A stretch of DNA of 64,000 nt, taken from assembly GCA_035362335.1 (NCBI GenBank), contig DAOSDL010000011.1, forward strand, positions 41,396 to 105,395. Direction: 5' to 3'. Origin of the DNA: JAOSJT01 sp035362335 (lineage in GTDB: Bacteria > Bacteroidota > Ignavibacteria > SZUA-365). Positions 36,297 through 45,030 of this stretch are shown here, piece after piece. The notes beneath the pieces were generated by a model. It did no database searches. It had not been told where the DNA came from and saw only the letters and a list, made by a program, of their open reading frames with translations. Within the stretch, counting starts at the first letter, position 1; each line of letters begins with the position of its first letter. The position numbers and the translations under genes were made by a program.

Positions 36297-37078
36297 AGCG
36301 CGTGCGTTCTTTCGTGATGTTTGTTCTCGCATGCCTGATTGGCGTCGTGCCGTTCTCCCGCGACGCCCGGGCGCAGCGCTCCGCCGGCGACGACGCCAAT
36401 ATCGATCCGATGTTTCTGATCGACATGCCCGTGGCGGGCATACTCCCCGCCACCTCCGGCTCGGTGGACGCACTGCTGTATCCGGATGGAGGACTGATGA
36501 TGCGGGCCACCTACGGCCTTATCACCAATCTCAATGTCGGTTTGTCCTTTGGCGGAACGCGCCTGATCGGCTCCGGCGGCATTACCTGGAACAAGCTGCC
36601 GGGTGTGATGCTGCGCTATCGCGTACTGGAAGAGGATGCGGTGTATCCGGCAGTGATTGTGGGCTTCGACACACAGGGACAGGACGGCTGGCTTCCCGCC
36701 TGGAAGCAGTACGCGGTGAAATCCCCCGGCGTGTTCGTGGCGGTCAGTAAAAACTACACACTCGCCGGATCGATCAGCTTCCATGGAGGACTGAACTACA
36801 CGCTGGAACGTCACGACGAGGATTTCGAACCAAACGTCTTCGTCGGCGCGGAAAAAACCATTGGACCGCTCGTTTCGGCCCTCGCCGAGTACAATTTCGC
36901 CTTCGACAACGACAAGGATCGGAAGGGGTTCTGGAATGGCGGCCTCGGTCTGGGTGTGCGTGTCTCCACACATATCGGCTTCAACGTGGATGTGCTGTTC
37001 AAAAATCTGCTGACCGCCGGATTCTACCATCAACACGTGGTGCGCGAGCTGCGCATTCAATACGTGCGTTACCTTTGA
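36293..37078 (+). CDS. Exported outer-membrane-type protein coupled to fbp
   Basis: 261 residues, starting with GTG that overlaps the fbp stop (GTGA); MKRVRSFVMFVLACLIGVVP signal peptide. The rest is rich in beta-strands with Gly turns: MRATYGLITNLNVGLSFGGT, GVMLRYRVLEEDAVYPAVIV, SFHGGLNYTLERHDEDF, NGGLGLGVRVSTHIGFNVD, ending in RELRIQYVRYL. This is a small barrel or porin-like outer-membrane protein of unknown family. It resembles YjbH/MipA-like small barrel proteins only in general form. Translational overlap with fbp is unexpected for a membrane protein and may be incidental. Confidence 0.65.
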   Translation: MKRVRSFVMFVLACLIGVVPFSRDARAQRSAGDDANIDPMFLIDMPVAGILPATSGSVDALLYPDGGLMMRATYGLITNLNVGLSFGGTRLIGSGGITWNKLPGVMLRYRVLEEDAVYPAVIVGFDTQGQDGWLPAWKQYAVKSPGVFVAVSKNYTLAGSISFHGGLNYTLERHDEDFEPNVFVGAEKTIGPLVSALAEYNFAFDNDKDRKGFWNGGLGLGVRVSTHIGFNVDVLFKNLLTAGFYHQHVVRELRIQYVRYL

Positions 37079-37277
37079 GCGGTTGCCCTCCGTCGGTTGT
37101 GCGTTTTTCCATACACAACCTGTGCGTTGATTAGGTCACGCACTTCGCCTTTCTTCCCATTCACAAATCAAGTACCTTCCTTTTGCCGTGAAATCCCATT
37201 GCGTTCGGGATTGTTTTTCGGCACGGCTTTTGTTGATTCATTGACGGTTGGATGACTATAAACCGCAGAGGTGTGTG

Positions 37278-38237
37278 ATGAAACGAATGAATCCTGTGTT
37301 GCTCGCGATGGTGGCGGTGATAGCCATGCTTTCGTTCCCGGGTTGTTACACGCAGATCGCCATGCGCGATGAGAGTCCTCGATACGAGGATTATGCCGAT
37401 TACTCGGAGACCTACACCGACAGCAACGGCACAGTTATTGTCAACAACTACTACGATACACCGCGCTATCGCGCGTATTTCGATTACTACTACCCCGCGC
37501 ACTGGGGTTCGTACTGGTCGGTGCGTTACGATCCCTGGGGCTACTACGATCCCTGGTGTGATTGGAACTTCGATCCGTACTGGTATCGCCCCTATTGGCA
37601 TAGTCACTGGCATTCCCCTGTGTACTGGGGCTGGGGTGGCTACTACAATCCGCCCATTTACGTGAACAACAGGCCGGCGATTTACACATCACGCTCGGAG
37701 ACGCGCTTGCGCACCACCGGCATGACACGAAGTGGCACCGGTACCAGCACGCGCGGCGGAGGATTCACCCGCACAGCCACGGAAACCCGTTCAGTGAACA
37801 CCATCCGCGGCGGCAACACGCGATCCTCGGGCTACGAGACCTTCCAGACGCGCACACGCGACGCCAACAGCACACGCTCCACCGTGGCACCGGGCTCCGG
37901 CGGCAGTCCGCGCTCGCGCTCGACCATCGAGAGCGGCAACAGCGTACGCGGGAACGAGAGCAGCACGCGGTCGCGCGGCAGTTCGCAGGACGGCACCTAC
38001 ACGGCACCCAGCCGCAGCCGTGGCGAATCGAGCGAGCGCAGCAGCGCACCGCCCACCCGCGTCACCACGCCCGAGCGCCGCAGTGAAGCACCGTCGTATC
38101 GCGGCGATTCCGGCAGCCGCAGCGGTTCCTCCAGCGGATCCTCCAGCGGCAGTTCGCGCTCGTCCAGCGGTTCCAGTTCCGGCAGCTCGCGTTCCTCGAG
38201 CGGTTCGAGCAGCTCGGGTGGCGGACGCAGCCGATAA
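37278..38237 (+). CDS. Lipoprotein with Tyr/Trp-rich core and Ser/Arg low-complexity tail
   Basis: 319 residues from ATG at 37278 (an ATG 30 bp upstream is in frame but gives no signal). Signal ends FPGC. Residues ~25-130 are extremely rich in Tyr and Trp (YFDYYYPAHWGSYWSVRYDP, SHWHSPVYWGWGGYYNP). From ~135 to the end the sequence is Thr/Ser/Arg/Gly low complexity, ending in repeated SSGSS-R units. The tail resembles disordered, possibly nucleic-acid- or polysaccharide-associated regions; no known domain is recognised. It precedes the FadL-like gene, separated by a small hairpin. Confidence 0.7.
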   Translation: MKRMNPVLLAMVAVIAMLSFPGCYTQIAMRDESPRYEDYADYSETYTDSNGTVIVNNYYDTPRYRAYFDYYYPAHWGSYWSVRYDPWGYYDPWCDWNFDPYWYRPYWHSHWHSPVYWGWGGYYNPPIYVNNRPAIYTSRSETRLRTTGMTRSGTGTSTRGGGFTRTATETRSVNTIRGGNTRSSGYETFQTRTRDANSTRSTVAPGSGGSPRSRSTIESGNSVRGNESSTRSRGSSQDGTYTAPSRSRGESSERSSAPPTRVTTPERRSEAPSYRGDSGSRSGSSSGSSSGSSRSSSGSSSGSSRSSSGSSSSGGGRSR

Positions 38238-38268
38238 TCTCAACAACGCATTACCGACATTCGATATA

Positions 38269-38287
38269 CCGGCGCCTCGTGCGCCGG
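38269..38287. terminator. 7-bp GC hairpin between genes
   Basis: CCGGCGC (38269-38275) pairs with GCGCCGG (38281-38287), loop CTCGT. It lies between the lipoprotein stop and the FadL-like start at 38307, with only a short ACCTTTACGG tail; a weak terminator or leader hairpin. Confidence 0.35.
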
Positions 38288-38306
38288 ACCTTTACGGAGC
38301 ACGATC

Positions 38307-39782
38307 ATGAAACGCTTATTCCTTCTGTTGCTTCTCGTCTCGCTTCCGACGCTCGCACAGGCACAGTTCATCGAGGATGCGCTGCGGCTTTCGCCCGCAC
38401 CATCGCTGGTCGGAACGCGTTCTGCAGGCATGGGCAATGCCTTTATCGGCGTGGCCGACGACGCCACCGCGCTGTACTGGAATCCTGCCGGCCTGGGGCA
38501 ATTACGCCTCTCGGATTTCACCATCGGTTTTTCGAGCATCACGGCATCCACCGATGCCACGCTGCTGTCGGCACCTTTCAGCACGGACAACAGCGCGATG
38601 ATGATCACCAACGCGCAGTTGGCCATTCCCTTTCCGGTGGCGCGCGGGAGTTTCGTGATCGCGGCGGGGTACACCCGACTGGCGGATTACACCGGAGCCA
38701 TGGGAGCCGAGGTGTTCAACAACGGTAGTTCGATTCAGCGCTCGCTGTACAACAGCGAGGAGGATCTCGATTTCGCCTGGAATCTTGGTCTCGAAGACAC
38801 CTTGGTGCTGACCTATATCGACGAGGGCCGCGATCCCTGGCTCGCCATTCCGGTGAACGGACGCGTACAGCAAACCATCGATGTGTTGGAAGATGGCGGT
38901 CTGAATCTCTGGTCCTTTGGCGGCAGCATCGAAGTTGCGCCCAATGCCATGGTGGGAATCACATTGAACGTGATCTCGGGCAGCTATTCCTTCGATCGCA
39001 CCTTCGTCGAAAGCGACGTGCAAAACGCGCATCAGGGCGTCATCGTCGGCATCGACAACCGCAGCCGCAATGATTTCCGCCGGCTGGAGTTGCAGGAACT
39101 CGTTGAGCAGGATCTTTCGGGCTTCAATCTGCGCCTCGGCTTCCTCTACAATTACCGCGACCGCGTTCGCGCTGGTGTGACCATTCAGACTGGCGGTTCG
39201 ATTCAGGTGAACGAGGATTATTTCAAAACCGGCCGCAGTGAATTCGCCGATGCGAACCTCGACTACGAGTTGACCATTCTCGACAACAACTACACCATTT
39301 TCACGCCCGCCGTGTACGGCTTCGGCCTCGCGGTGAATCCGGTGGAATGGACCACCATCGCGGTGGATTACGAGCTGGTGGATTACACCGCGCTCGAGTT
39401 CGAGGATTCCAACAACTTCAACACTTCGGCGCTCAATCGCGACATCCGCCGCCTGTTCCGTTCGGGCAACAATCTGCGTGCCGGTGCCGAGCTGCGCATT
39501 CCGAACACCGGTCTCGCCCTGCGCGGCGGTTTCGCCTATCGCCCCTCGGCCTACCGCGAGGATGAAGGCGTTTCGGACTACGACACGAAAACCTTCAGCT
39601 TCGGTCTCGGCTATACGTTCAGCGAAAGCGTGCAATTGAACGCGAGCTTCACCAACGCCACCTATTCCTCGTTCACGTCGAATTACGTCGATCCCGATTC
39701 CAACGTCTCGTCGGACGCATACACGACGGACATGGACATCACCATCACGCGGCTCATGTTCGGGCTCAACTACCGCTTTTGA
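38307..39782 (+). CDS. PorV/FadL-like (OMPP1/UPF0164-type) outer-membrane protein
   Basis: 491 residues, signal peptide ending AQAQ. The N-terminus of the mature part has the family motif RSAGMGNAFIGVADDATALY followed by WNPAGLGQL, common to PorV, PorQ, UPF0164 and FadL proteins. The barrel continues with NAQLAIPFPVARGSFVIAAG, GFGLAVNPVEWTTIAVDYEL, FGLGYTFSESVQLNASFTNA and ends FGLNYRF with terminal aromatic. PorV is the T9SS shuttle that delivers cargo to the attachment complex; FadL takes up long-chain fatty acids. Sequence alone does not separate them here. Followed by a strong terminator. Confidence 0.8.
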   Translation: MKRLFLLLLLVSLPTLAQAQFIEDALRLSPAPSLVGTRSAGMGNAFIGVADDATALYWNPAGLGQLRLSDFTIGFSSITASTDATLLSAPFSTDNSAMMITNAQLAIPFPVARGSFVIAAGYTRLADYTGAMGAEVFNNGSSIQRSLYNSEEDLDFAWNLGLEDTLVLTYIDEGRDPWLAIPVNGRVQQTIDVLEDGGLNLWSFGGSIEVAPNAMVGITLNVISGSYSFDRTFVESDVQNAHQGVIVGIDNRSRNDFRRLELQELVEQDLSGFNLRLGFLYNYRDRVRAGVTIQTGGSIQVNEDYFKTGRSEFADANLDYELTILDNNYTIFTPAVYGFGLAVNPVEWTTIAVDYELVDYTALEFEDSNNFNTSALNRDIRRLFRSGNNLRAGAELRIPNTGLALRGGFAYRPSAYREDEGVSDYDTKTFSFGLGYTFSESVQLNASFTNATYSSFTSNYVDPDSNVSSDAYTTDMDITITRLMFGLNYRF

Positions 39783-39802
39783 GCGCTGCCTCACGCGCTT
39801 GG

Positions 39803-39831
39803 CCGCTCCCTTCGGGGAGCGGTTTTTTTTT
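39803..39831 (+). terminator. Rho-independent terminator after PorV/FadL-like gene
   Basis: CCGCTCCC-TTCG-GGGAGCGG, a perfect 8-bp stem with TTCG tetraloop, followed by nine T. It starts 20 bp after the stop. A textbook intrinsic terminator. Confidence 0.92.
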
Positions 39832-40036
39832 ACCCACGCTGCAACGCACCCACGCCAATAGTGATCGAACGGTGCGGAAACCACCAACAAGTGCAGGCAA
39901 AAGAGGTCAGATTCCTCGCACATATTTCCATCCGCGTACCGCCCGCGCGGGAATTTTTGCCGTTGTGGAAAACATTGTCGGGCCCTTCCCGCGCCCTGGG
40001 TGAAGTATTCACTCTAACCCGTTGCTTTGTAAGGCC

Positions 40037-40068
40037 TTTGCCTCTATATTTGTTAGCTTGTATCTTTG
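40037..40068 (+). promoter_or_regulatory. Bacteroidota-type promoter before PpiD-like gene
   Basis: TTTG (40037-40040), 20 bases, then TATCTTTG (40061-40068), matching TTTG-N19-21-TAnnTTTG, 29 bp before the ATG at 40098. A second -7-like TATATTTG lies at 40045-40052. The 315-bp gap between 39783 and 40097 otherwise holds only the terminator above. Confidence 0.65.
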
Positions 40069-40097
40069 TTCTTTTTGCATTCGTGGAGTAATTCCTC

Positions 40098-42197
40098 ATG
40101 GGCCTGATGACAAAAATGCGCGACAACGCGCACGTGTTCATTATCGTATTCGCCGTCGTCTTCATCGCGTTCTGGGTGGTGAGCGATCTCGACATCGGCT
40201 CCCTCATGCAGGGGTCGAGAAACGAGATCGCGAAGATTGGCGACAAGTCCATTTCCTATCAGGAATTTCAGGACGTTGTCGAGCGCATCGCAGAGCAGCG
40301 CCGCCAGCAAAACAACGGTAAGGAACTGACGGAGAACGATTATATCCAGATCCGCGAACAGGTGTGGAACGATTACGTCACACAGGGCGTGGTGGAACAG
40401 GCGATCGAGGAGTTCGGCATTACCGTCAATGACGAAGAAATTGCCGACTGGGTCTGGGGACCCAATCCTCCGCAGGAATTGACACAGTACTTCATCGATT
40501 CGACGGGACAGTTCAATCGCGATGCGTACGAGCAGTTCCTGCGCGAGCCGGGAGCGGAAAACCTTCAGGCGCTCATCGGCCTCGAACAGCAGTTGAAGTC
40601 GCAGTTGCTTCGCGAGAAACTCACGAACATTCTCACTTCCGCAGTGATGATTTCGGAAGAGGACACCAAAGCCTCCTTCGTCGAGCAGAACATCGATTTC
40701 ACCACGAGCTACGTGTTCTTCGACCCCCGCGTCTTCGCCGCCAAGGATACGGCCGCCCCGACAGACGACGAGTATCGCGAATATTACGAGAAGAACAAGG
40801 AGCGCTTCAAAACCGAGGAAATGCGCAAGGTCAAGTATGTGCTCTTCCCCGATATTCCCTCCAAGTCCGACACTACCGCCATTGTCAACGAGCTGAACAC
40901 GTTGCGCGACATGGTAAACTCCGGCACCGATTTCCTCGAAGTGGTGAAATCGAGTTCCGAAGAGCCCTACGATTCGAGCAAATGGGTGAACCGCGAGCAG
41001 GCACCGCAGGCAGTGGCGAACACGGTGTTCGACCAGCCGGTCGGCAGCATCGTCGGTCCCGTCGCGCATGAAACCGGTCTGTCGCTCTTCAAGGTCATCG
41101 GCGAGCGCAGCGGTTCGGCCACGCTGTACCAGGCCTCGCACATTCTCTTCCGCACCGATGGCGGCCAGGACGAAGCGGCACAGTTGGCCAAAGCACAGCA
41201 GGCCCTCGCCCGCGCTCGCGGCGGAGCGGATTTCGAGAAACTGGCTTCCGAGCTTTCCGAAGAGCCCGGCGCAAAAGAGCGCGGCGGTATGCTGCCGTGG
41301 TTTGCGAAAGATCGCATGGTGAAGGAATTCGAAGACGCGGTCATCGCCGGCAAGAATGGCGACATCGTCGGCCCGGTGAAGACGCAGTTCGGCTATCACG
41401 TGATCAAGGTCGGTGGCCGCAGCACGCGCGAATTGCAGCTTGCGGAAATCCGCCTCTCCATCCGCTCCAGCTCCGGCACCAAGGACGAATTGTTCGAACG
41501 CGCTCGCGACTTCGCGTACTTCGCCAGTGAAAACGGCTTCGAGAAAGAAGCGCAGACCTCGCAGCTGCAAGTGCAGGAATCCTCGGAATTCACCAAGGAA
41601 TCCGGTTCCTTCATTCCCGGCATCGGCAGCAATCCCGCCCTCGTGAAATTCTCCTTCGAAAACAGCGTCGGCGACATCAGCGAAGTGCATCGCGTGGCCA
41701 ATGGCTATGTGGTCGCCGAACTTTCCGGCGAGCGCAAGGCTGGCTACCGCGAACTCGACGAACTCCGCGAGCAGCTCAAACCCCAGGTCGTGTTCGAACG
41801 CCAGATGAAGAAGACGCTTGCCGCCGCGCGCAACATCGCCGGTGGCAAATCCCTCGAGCAAATCGCACAGTCCAAGCCGGGCCTCAGCGTGGTGCAGACG
41901 CCGCCGTTCAAGATTCAGGCAGGTGTGCCCAACGTCGGTCCCGATCAGGCCTACATCGGCACCATGCTTCGTCTCAAGCAGGGCGAGAGCAGCAAGCCCT
42001 TCCGCGGCTTGCGCGGTGTGTACGTGATGCGCCTCGACGGAAAGGGCGCGTTCGACGAGACCGCCTACAAGGTGAAGAAAAGCGAACTCCGCCAGCAATC
42101 GCTGTCGCAGCGTCAGAACGAGTTTATCCAGAACTGGCTGGAGCAGCGCAAGAAGGAAATCTCGATCGTGGACAATCGCGACGTGTTCTTCCGCTGA
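40098..42197 (+). CDS. PpiD-like periplasmic foldase (SurA-N plus parvulin)
   Basis: 699 residues. One N-terminal membrane helix (HVFIIVFAVVFIAFWVVS, ~11-28), then a SurA N-like region (AKIGDKSISYQEFQDVV, NDYIQIREQVWNDYVTQ, IEEFGITVNDEEIADWV). The parvulin domain lies at ~342-450: ASHILFRTDGG, FEKLASELSEEPGAKERGG, LPWFAKDRMVKEFEDAV, VKTQFGYHVIKV. A second, degenerate parvulin-like region may follow. Membrane-anchored PpiD helps outer-membrane proteins fold and would serve the many barrels in this window. Strong promoter match upstream; followed 75 bp later by a barrel gene. Confidence 0.9.
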   Translation: MGLMTKMRDNAHVFIIVFAVVFIAFWVVSDLDIGSLMQGSRNEIAKIGDKSISYQEFQDVVERIAEQRRQQNNGKELTENDYIQIREQVWNDYVTQGVVEQAIEEFGITVNDEEIADWVWGPNPPQELTQYFIDSTGQFNRDAYEQFLREPGAENLQALIGLEQQLKSQLLREKLTNILTSAVMISEEDTKASFVEQNIDFTTSYVFFDPRVFAAKDTAAPTDDEYREYYEKNKERFKTEEMRKVKYVLFPDIPSKSDTTAIVNELNTLRDMVNSGTDFLEVVKSSSEEPYDSSKWVNREQAPQAVANTVFDQPVGSIVGPVAHETGLSLFKVIGERSGSATLYQASHILFRTDGGQDEAAQLAKAQQALARARGGADFEKLASELSEEPGAKERGGMLPWFAKDRMVKEFEDAVIAGKNGDIVGPVKTQFGYHVIKVGGRSTRELQLAEIRLSIRSSSGTKDELFERARDFAYFASENGFEKEAQTSQLQVQESSEFTKESGSFIPGIGSNPALVKFSFENSVGDISEVHRVANGYVVAELSGERKAGYRELDELREQLKPQVVFERQMKKTLAAARNIAGGKSLEQIAQSKPGLSVVQTPPFKIQAGVPNVGPDQAYIGTMLRLKQGESSKPFRGLRGVYVMRLDGKGAFDETAYKVKKSELRQQSLSQRQNEFIQNWLEQRKKEISIVDNRDVFFR

Positions 42198-42272
42198 TCC
42201 GACACATTCCCTCTCTCGTGAATCTGTTGGAGAAGCCCGACTGAATATTTCCCGAACGAAAGGGCAATCAAT

Positions 42273-42980
42273 ATGCGCACTCCCCGGTGGTTGAAGCTTC
42301 TTGGCTGGCACTTCCGGGGAGTGCTGTTTTTACTCCCCGCCACGCTAATGGCGCAGCAATTGCCGAGCAGTCTCACTCCGTCGATCAATTCCCTCTCCTC
42401 GGCGCGCATTTACACCACACCGCAATCGCCCGACCCGGTGGAGCGCGTAACGACAGATGATCTTGGCACAGCGCTCAGCGCTTCGCTCGCATGGCGCTAC
42501 GAATTCGCTCCCGCCCTGTTGGCGCATGCGCGGGTGGAATACCTTGCTTCGGAGGAAGAGAATCCCGATCGTGTGGGCACCCCTTTGCTCAAGGGCTACC
42601 GTGCCGCTGCGCTGGAAGCGGGCGTACTCTTCGCCCTGCCATTCGGCGGCTCCTCCTTCCGCATGCTCGTGGGCGGCGGGGGTGGACTGTACACCGCGCA
42701 TCGACGCCTCGCCACAGCCGGTGTGACAGCGGAATCCACCGCCACCATCCCGGTATTCGACATACACGTATTGATTTCCGCCGAGTATTTTCCGCTGCGC
42801 TCACTCGCCGTGCGCGCCGATCTGTTGTTCCGCGATCCCCAGATTCCCACCGAAAACGCCTACGCGCAATCCAGCGTGCGCAGTAACGGCATCACCTATC
42901 CCCTAAAAACAGAACCGTTCAGATCCACGGTGAATCTGAACGGCAATGTGTATTCGCTAGGATTGGCCTGGTACTACTAG
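42273..42980 (+). CDS. Small outer-membrane beta-barrel-type protein
   Basis: 235 residues; ATG at 42273 gives signal peptide MRTPRWLKLLGWHFRGVLFLLPATLMAQ. The mature part has repeated strands (LGTALSASLAWRYEFAPALL, ALEAGVLFALPFGGSSFRML, HVLISAEYFPLRSLAVRADL) and ends NLNGNVYSLGLAWYY, so an eight- or ten-strand barrel is likely. The family is unknown. The beginning of the gene is crossed by an inverted repeat with a T-run (42277-42331). It converges on argS, 16 bp apart. Confidence 0.7.
   Translation: MRTPRWLKLLGWHFRGVLFLLPATLMAQQLPSSLTPSINSLSSARIYTTPQSPDPVERVTTDDLGTALSASLAWRYEFAPALLAHARVEYLASEEENPDRVGTPLLKGYRAAALEAGVLFALPFGGSSFRMLVGGGGGLYTAHRRLATAGVTAESTATIPVFDIHVLISAEYFPLRSLAVRADLLFRDPQIPTENAYAQSSVRSNGITYPLKTEPFRSTVNLNGNVYSLGLAWYY
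42277..42331 (+). terminator. Inverted repeat plus T-run inside the first codons of the barrel gene
   Basis: GCACTCCCCGG (42277-42287) pairs with CCGGGGAGTGC (42314-42324); loop of 26 bases; then TGTTTTT. It has the build of an intrinsic terminator, 80 bp after the PpiD gene, but lies within the signal-peptide codons of the next gene. Either a terminator reused as coding sequence or an attenuator. Confidence 0.5.
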
Positions 42981-42996
42981 CACCGGCTGCGCGCTG

Positions 42997-44637
42997 TCAC
43001 ATGGATTCGGGCGCCGTGATGCCGATGATGCCGAAGCCATTCGCCAGCACCTGGCGGGTGGCCTTGCACAGCGCCAGACGCGCGGCGCTCATCTCCCGCT
43101 GCTCCATCACCACCACACGACAGTCGTGGTAAAATTTGTGGAAACCCGCGGCGACATTGTGCAAATAGGTGCACAGATGCTGCGTCTCGTATGTGCGCGC
43201 CGACAGCGCCACCATGTCGGGGAAATCCAGCAACAGCTTGATCAGCGATATTTCGGATTCATGTGTCAGCAATGAGAGGTCCGCGCTCGCGCCGGCTTCG
43301 AGTCCTTCGCTTTCGGCAAAGCGCACGATGCTCGCGATGCGCGCGTGCGCATACTGCAAATAGTACACCGGATTGTTTTCGCTCTGCTCCTGCGCCAGCT
43401 TGATGTCGAATTCCAGATGCGACTGCGCAGCACGCATGATGAAGAAGTAGCGCACCGCATCGACACCGACATCCTCGATGAGATCGTCGAGCGAGTACAC
43501 ATTGCCCGAGCGTTTACTCATCTTCACCGCTTCGCCCTCGTGTACAAAGCTCACCATCTGATGGATGATGACGTCGATGTGATCGGTGGGTAAGCCCAGA
43601 GCTTTGACCGTGGACAGCACATCGGGAATCGTGGCGATGTGGTCGGCCCCGAAAATGTCGATGATTTTGTCGTCACCACGCTGCACTTTCACGCGATGGT
43701 AAGCAATGTCGGGCAGGCGGTAGGTGGGTTCACCGGTGCTCTTCACAATCACGCGATCCTTGTCGGCACCGAACTCCGTGGTCTTCAGCCAGATCGCATC
43801 GTCTTTTTCGTACGACAGACCATGCTCGCGCAGCTCCTCGAGCAAGCGCGCAATGGTGCCGTCGCTGTAGAGCGAATCCTCGTTGAAATAGCGGTCGTGA
43901 TGCACGCGCAAGCGGTCGAGCGTCTCCTTGATGCGCGCGAAACACCAGACCTCGCCGGCGGAACGAAACACATCCAGCGCGGCATCGGCAAGTGCAGCGC
44001 CGTGCTGCGCGTGCAATTCTTCCGCGATGGTGTGAATGTAATCGCCCGCGTAGTGGATATTCTCCTCCGCCACTTCGTTGCCAAGCAACGCGCGATAGCG
44101 TTCGCGAATGCTGATCGCCAGATTCTGCATCTGGTTGCCGGCATTGTTGAAGTAGTATTCGCGCGTCACCTTCCAGCCGGTCCACTCCAGCAGCGCGCAC
44201 AGCGTTTCGCCGATGCACACCTGCCGGCCGTGCCCCGCGTGTAGCGGGCCAGTGGGATTGGCGCTTACCCACTCGACGTTAACGGATTTGCCCGCGTGCT
44301 CGTCCGTGGCCCCGAAGCGGTCACCGCGTTCCAGTATACCGGCAAGTTGCGTATACATCCATTCCGGAGCGAAGCGGAAGTTGATGAAGCCCGGCCCGGC
44401 GATTTCCACCTCGGCGATGAGGCGCTTGTCCACATGCGCACGCATATCGTCCACGATGGCGCCGGCCAGCTCGCGCGGATTGCGCTTTGCCTGCCGCGCC
44501 AACATCATGGCGATATTGGTGGAGAGATCGCCATGCTCGGCGACCTTCGGTTTTTCGAATTGCGCAACGACGTCGGCAACGTCGATGTCGAGTCGCTTCA
44601 GTGCGGCTGCGACCACATCGCTCAGATAAGCTTTCAT
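42997..44637 (-). CDS. argS: Arginyl-tRNA synthetase
   Basis: 546 residues. Class I signatures: WVSANPTGPLHAGHG with the HIGH-type motif HAGHG at 133-137 and KMSKR at 372-376 (KMSKRSGNVYSLDDLIEDVG). The N-terminal Add-1 domain covers 1-90 (EKPKVAEHGDLSTNIAMMLA). The anticodon-binding helical domain lies in the last 120 residues (YLQYAHARIASIVRF ... LCTYLHNVAAGFHKFYHDCR). It ends MGFGI-like strand and ITAPESM, the normal C-terminus of the family. It charges tRNA-Arg. It is the last gene of a minus-strand operon with the LytR_C protein and rsfS, 27 bp behind rsfS. Confidence 0.97.
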   Translation of the reverse strand: MKAYLSDVVAAALKRLDIDVADVVAQFEKPKVAEHGDLSTNIAMMLARQAKRNPRELAGAIVDDMRAHVDKRLIAEVEIAGPGFINFRFAPEWMYTQLAGILERGDRFGATDEHAGKSVNVEWVSANPTGPLHAGHGRQVCIGETLCALLEWTGWKVTREYYFNNAGNQMQNLAISIRERYRALLGNEVAEENIHYAGDYIHTIAEELHAQHGAALADAALDVFRSAGEVWCFARIKETLDRLRVHHDRYFNEDSLYSDGTIARLLEELREHGLSYEKDDAIWLKTTEFGADKDRVIVKSTGEPTYRLPDIAYHRVKVQRGDDKIIDIFGADHIATIPDVLSTVKALGLPTDHIDVIIHQMVSFVHEGEAVKMSKRSGNVYSLDDLIEDVGVDAVRYFFIMRAAQSHLEFDIKLAQEQSENNPVYYLQYAHARIASIVRFAESEGLEAGASADLSLLTHESEISLIKLLLDFPDMVALSARTYETQHLCTYLHNVAAGFHKFYHDCRVVVMEQREMSAARLALCKATRQVLANGFGIIGITAPESM

Positions 44638-44664
44638 GCGAATAATGTACCGATGAGTATGAAA

Positions 44665-45009
44665 TCAGTCTGTGACGCGTTCCATCGGCGCGTCACCCCA
44701 CAGGCGCTCGATGTCGTAATACTCCCGGACACGCGGGAGAAAGACATGTACCACCACATCCACGAAATCCAGCAGTACCCAGTGCAGCGTGTTGTACCCT
44801 TCCTTGCGCCACACGCGCACATCGTGGTCTTTGACACCGTCGTCGATGGCGTCGGCAATGGCCTTGACCTGCGTGTCGGATTCGCCCGTACAGATCACGA
44901 AGTAATTCGTGACATCGGAGAGGCCGGTCAGATTCAGGATGCACACATCCTTGGCTTTTTTCGAGAGAGCGAGTTCGGCGGTGATTTTCGCGAGGTCGAG
45001 AGCTTCCAC
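44665..45009 (-). CDS. rsfS: Ribosomal silencing factor RsfS
   Basis: 114 residues from a GTG. The family pattern is clear: KKAKDVCILNLTGLSDVTNY, FVICTGESDTQVKAIADAI, GYNTLHWVLLDFVDVVVHVF and LPRVREYYDIERLWGDA. RsfS binds L14 (uL14) of the 50S subunit and blocks subunit joining during starvation. It sits between the LytR_C-domain gene (21 bp upstream) and argS (27 bp downstream). Confidence 0.96.
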   Translation of the reverse strand: MEALDLAKITAELALSKKAKDVCILNLTGLSDVTNYFVICTGESDTQVKAIADAIDDGVKDHDVRVWRKEGYNTLHWVLLDFVDVVVHVFLPRVREYYDIERLWGDAPMERVTD

Positions 45010-45030
45010 GTATTGTCCGTGCTGTGAGCG

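Noticed and set aside
34674..36473. Minus-strand open frame of 599 codons opposite the anti-sigma and fbp genes
   Set aside because: Both plus-strand genes have clear family motifs; the minus frame has none.
40053..42311. Minus-strand open frame of 752 codons opposite the PpiD-like gene
   Set aside because: Plus strand has a promoter, signal anchor and parvulin motifs; the minus frame is a shadow.
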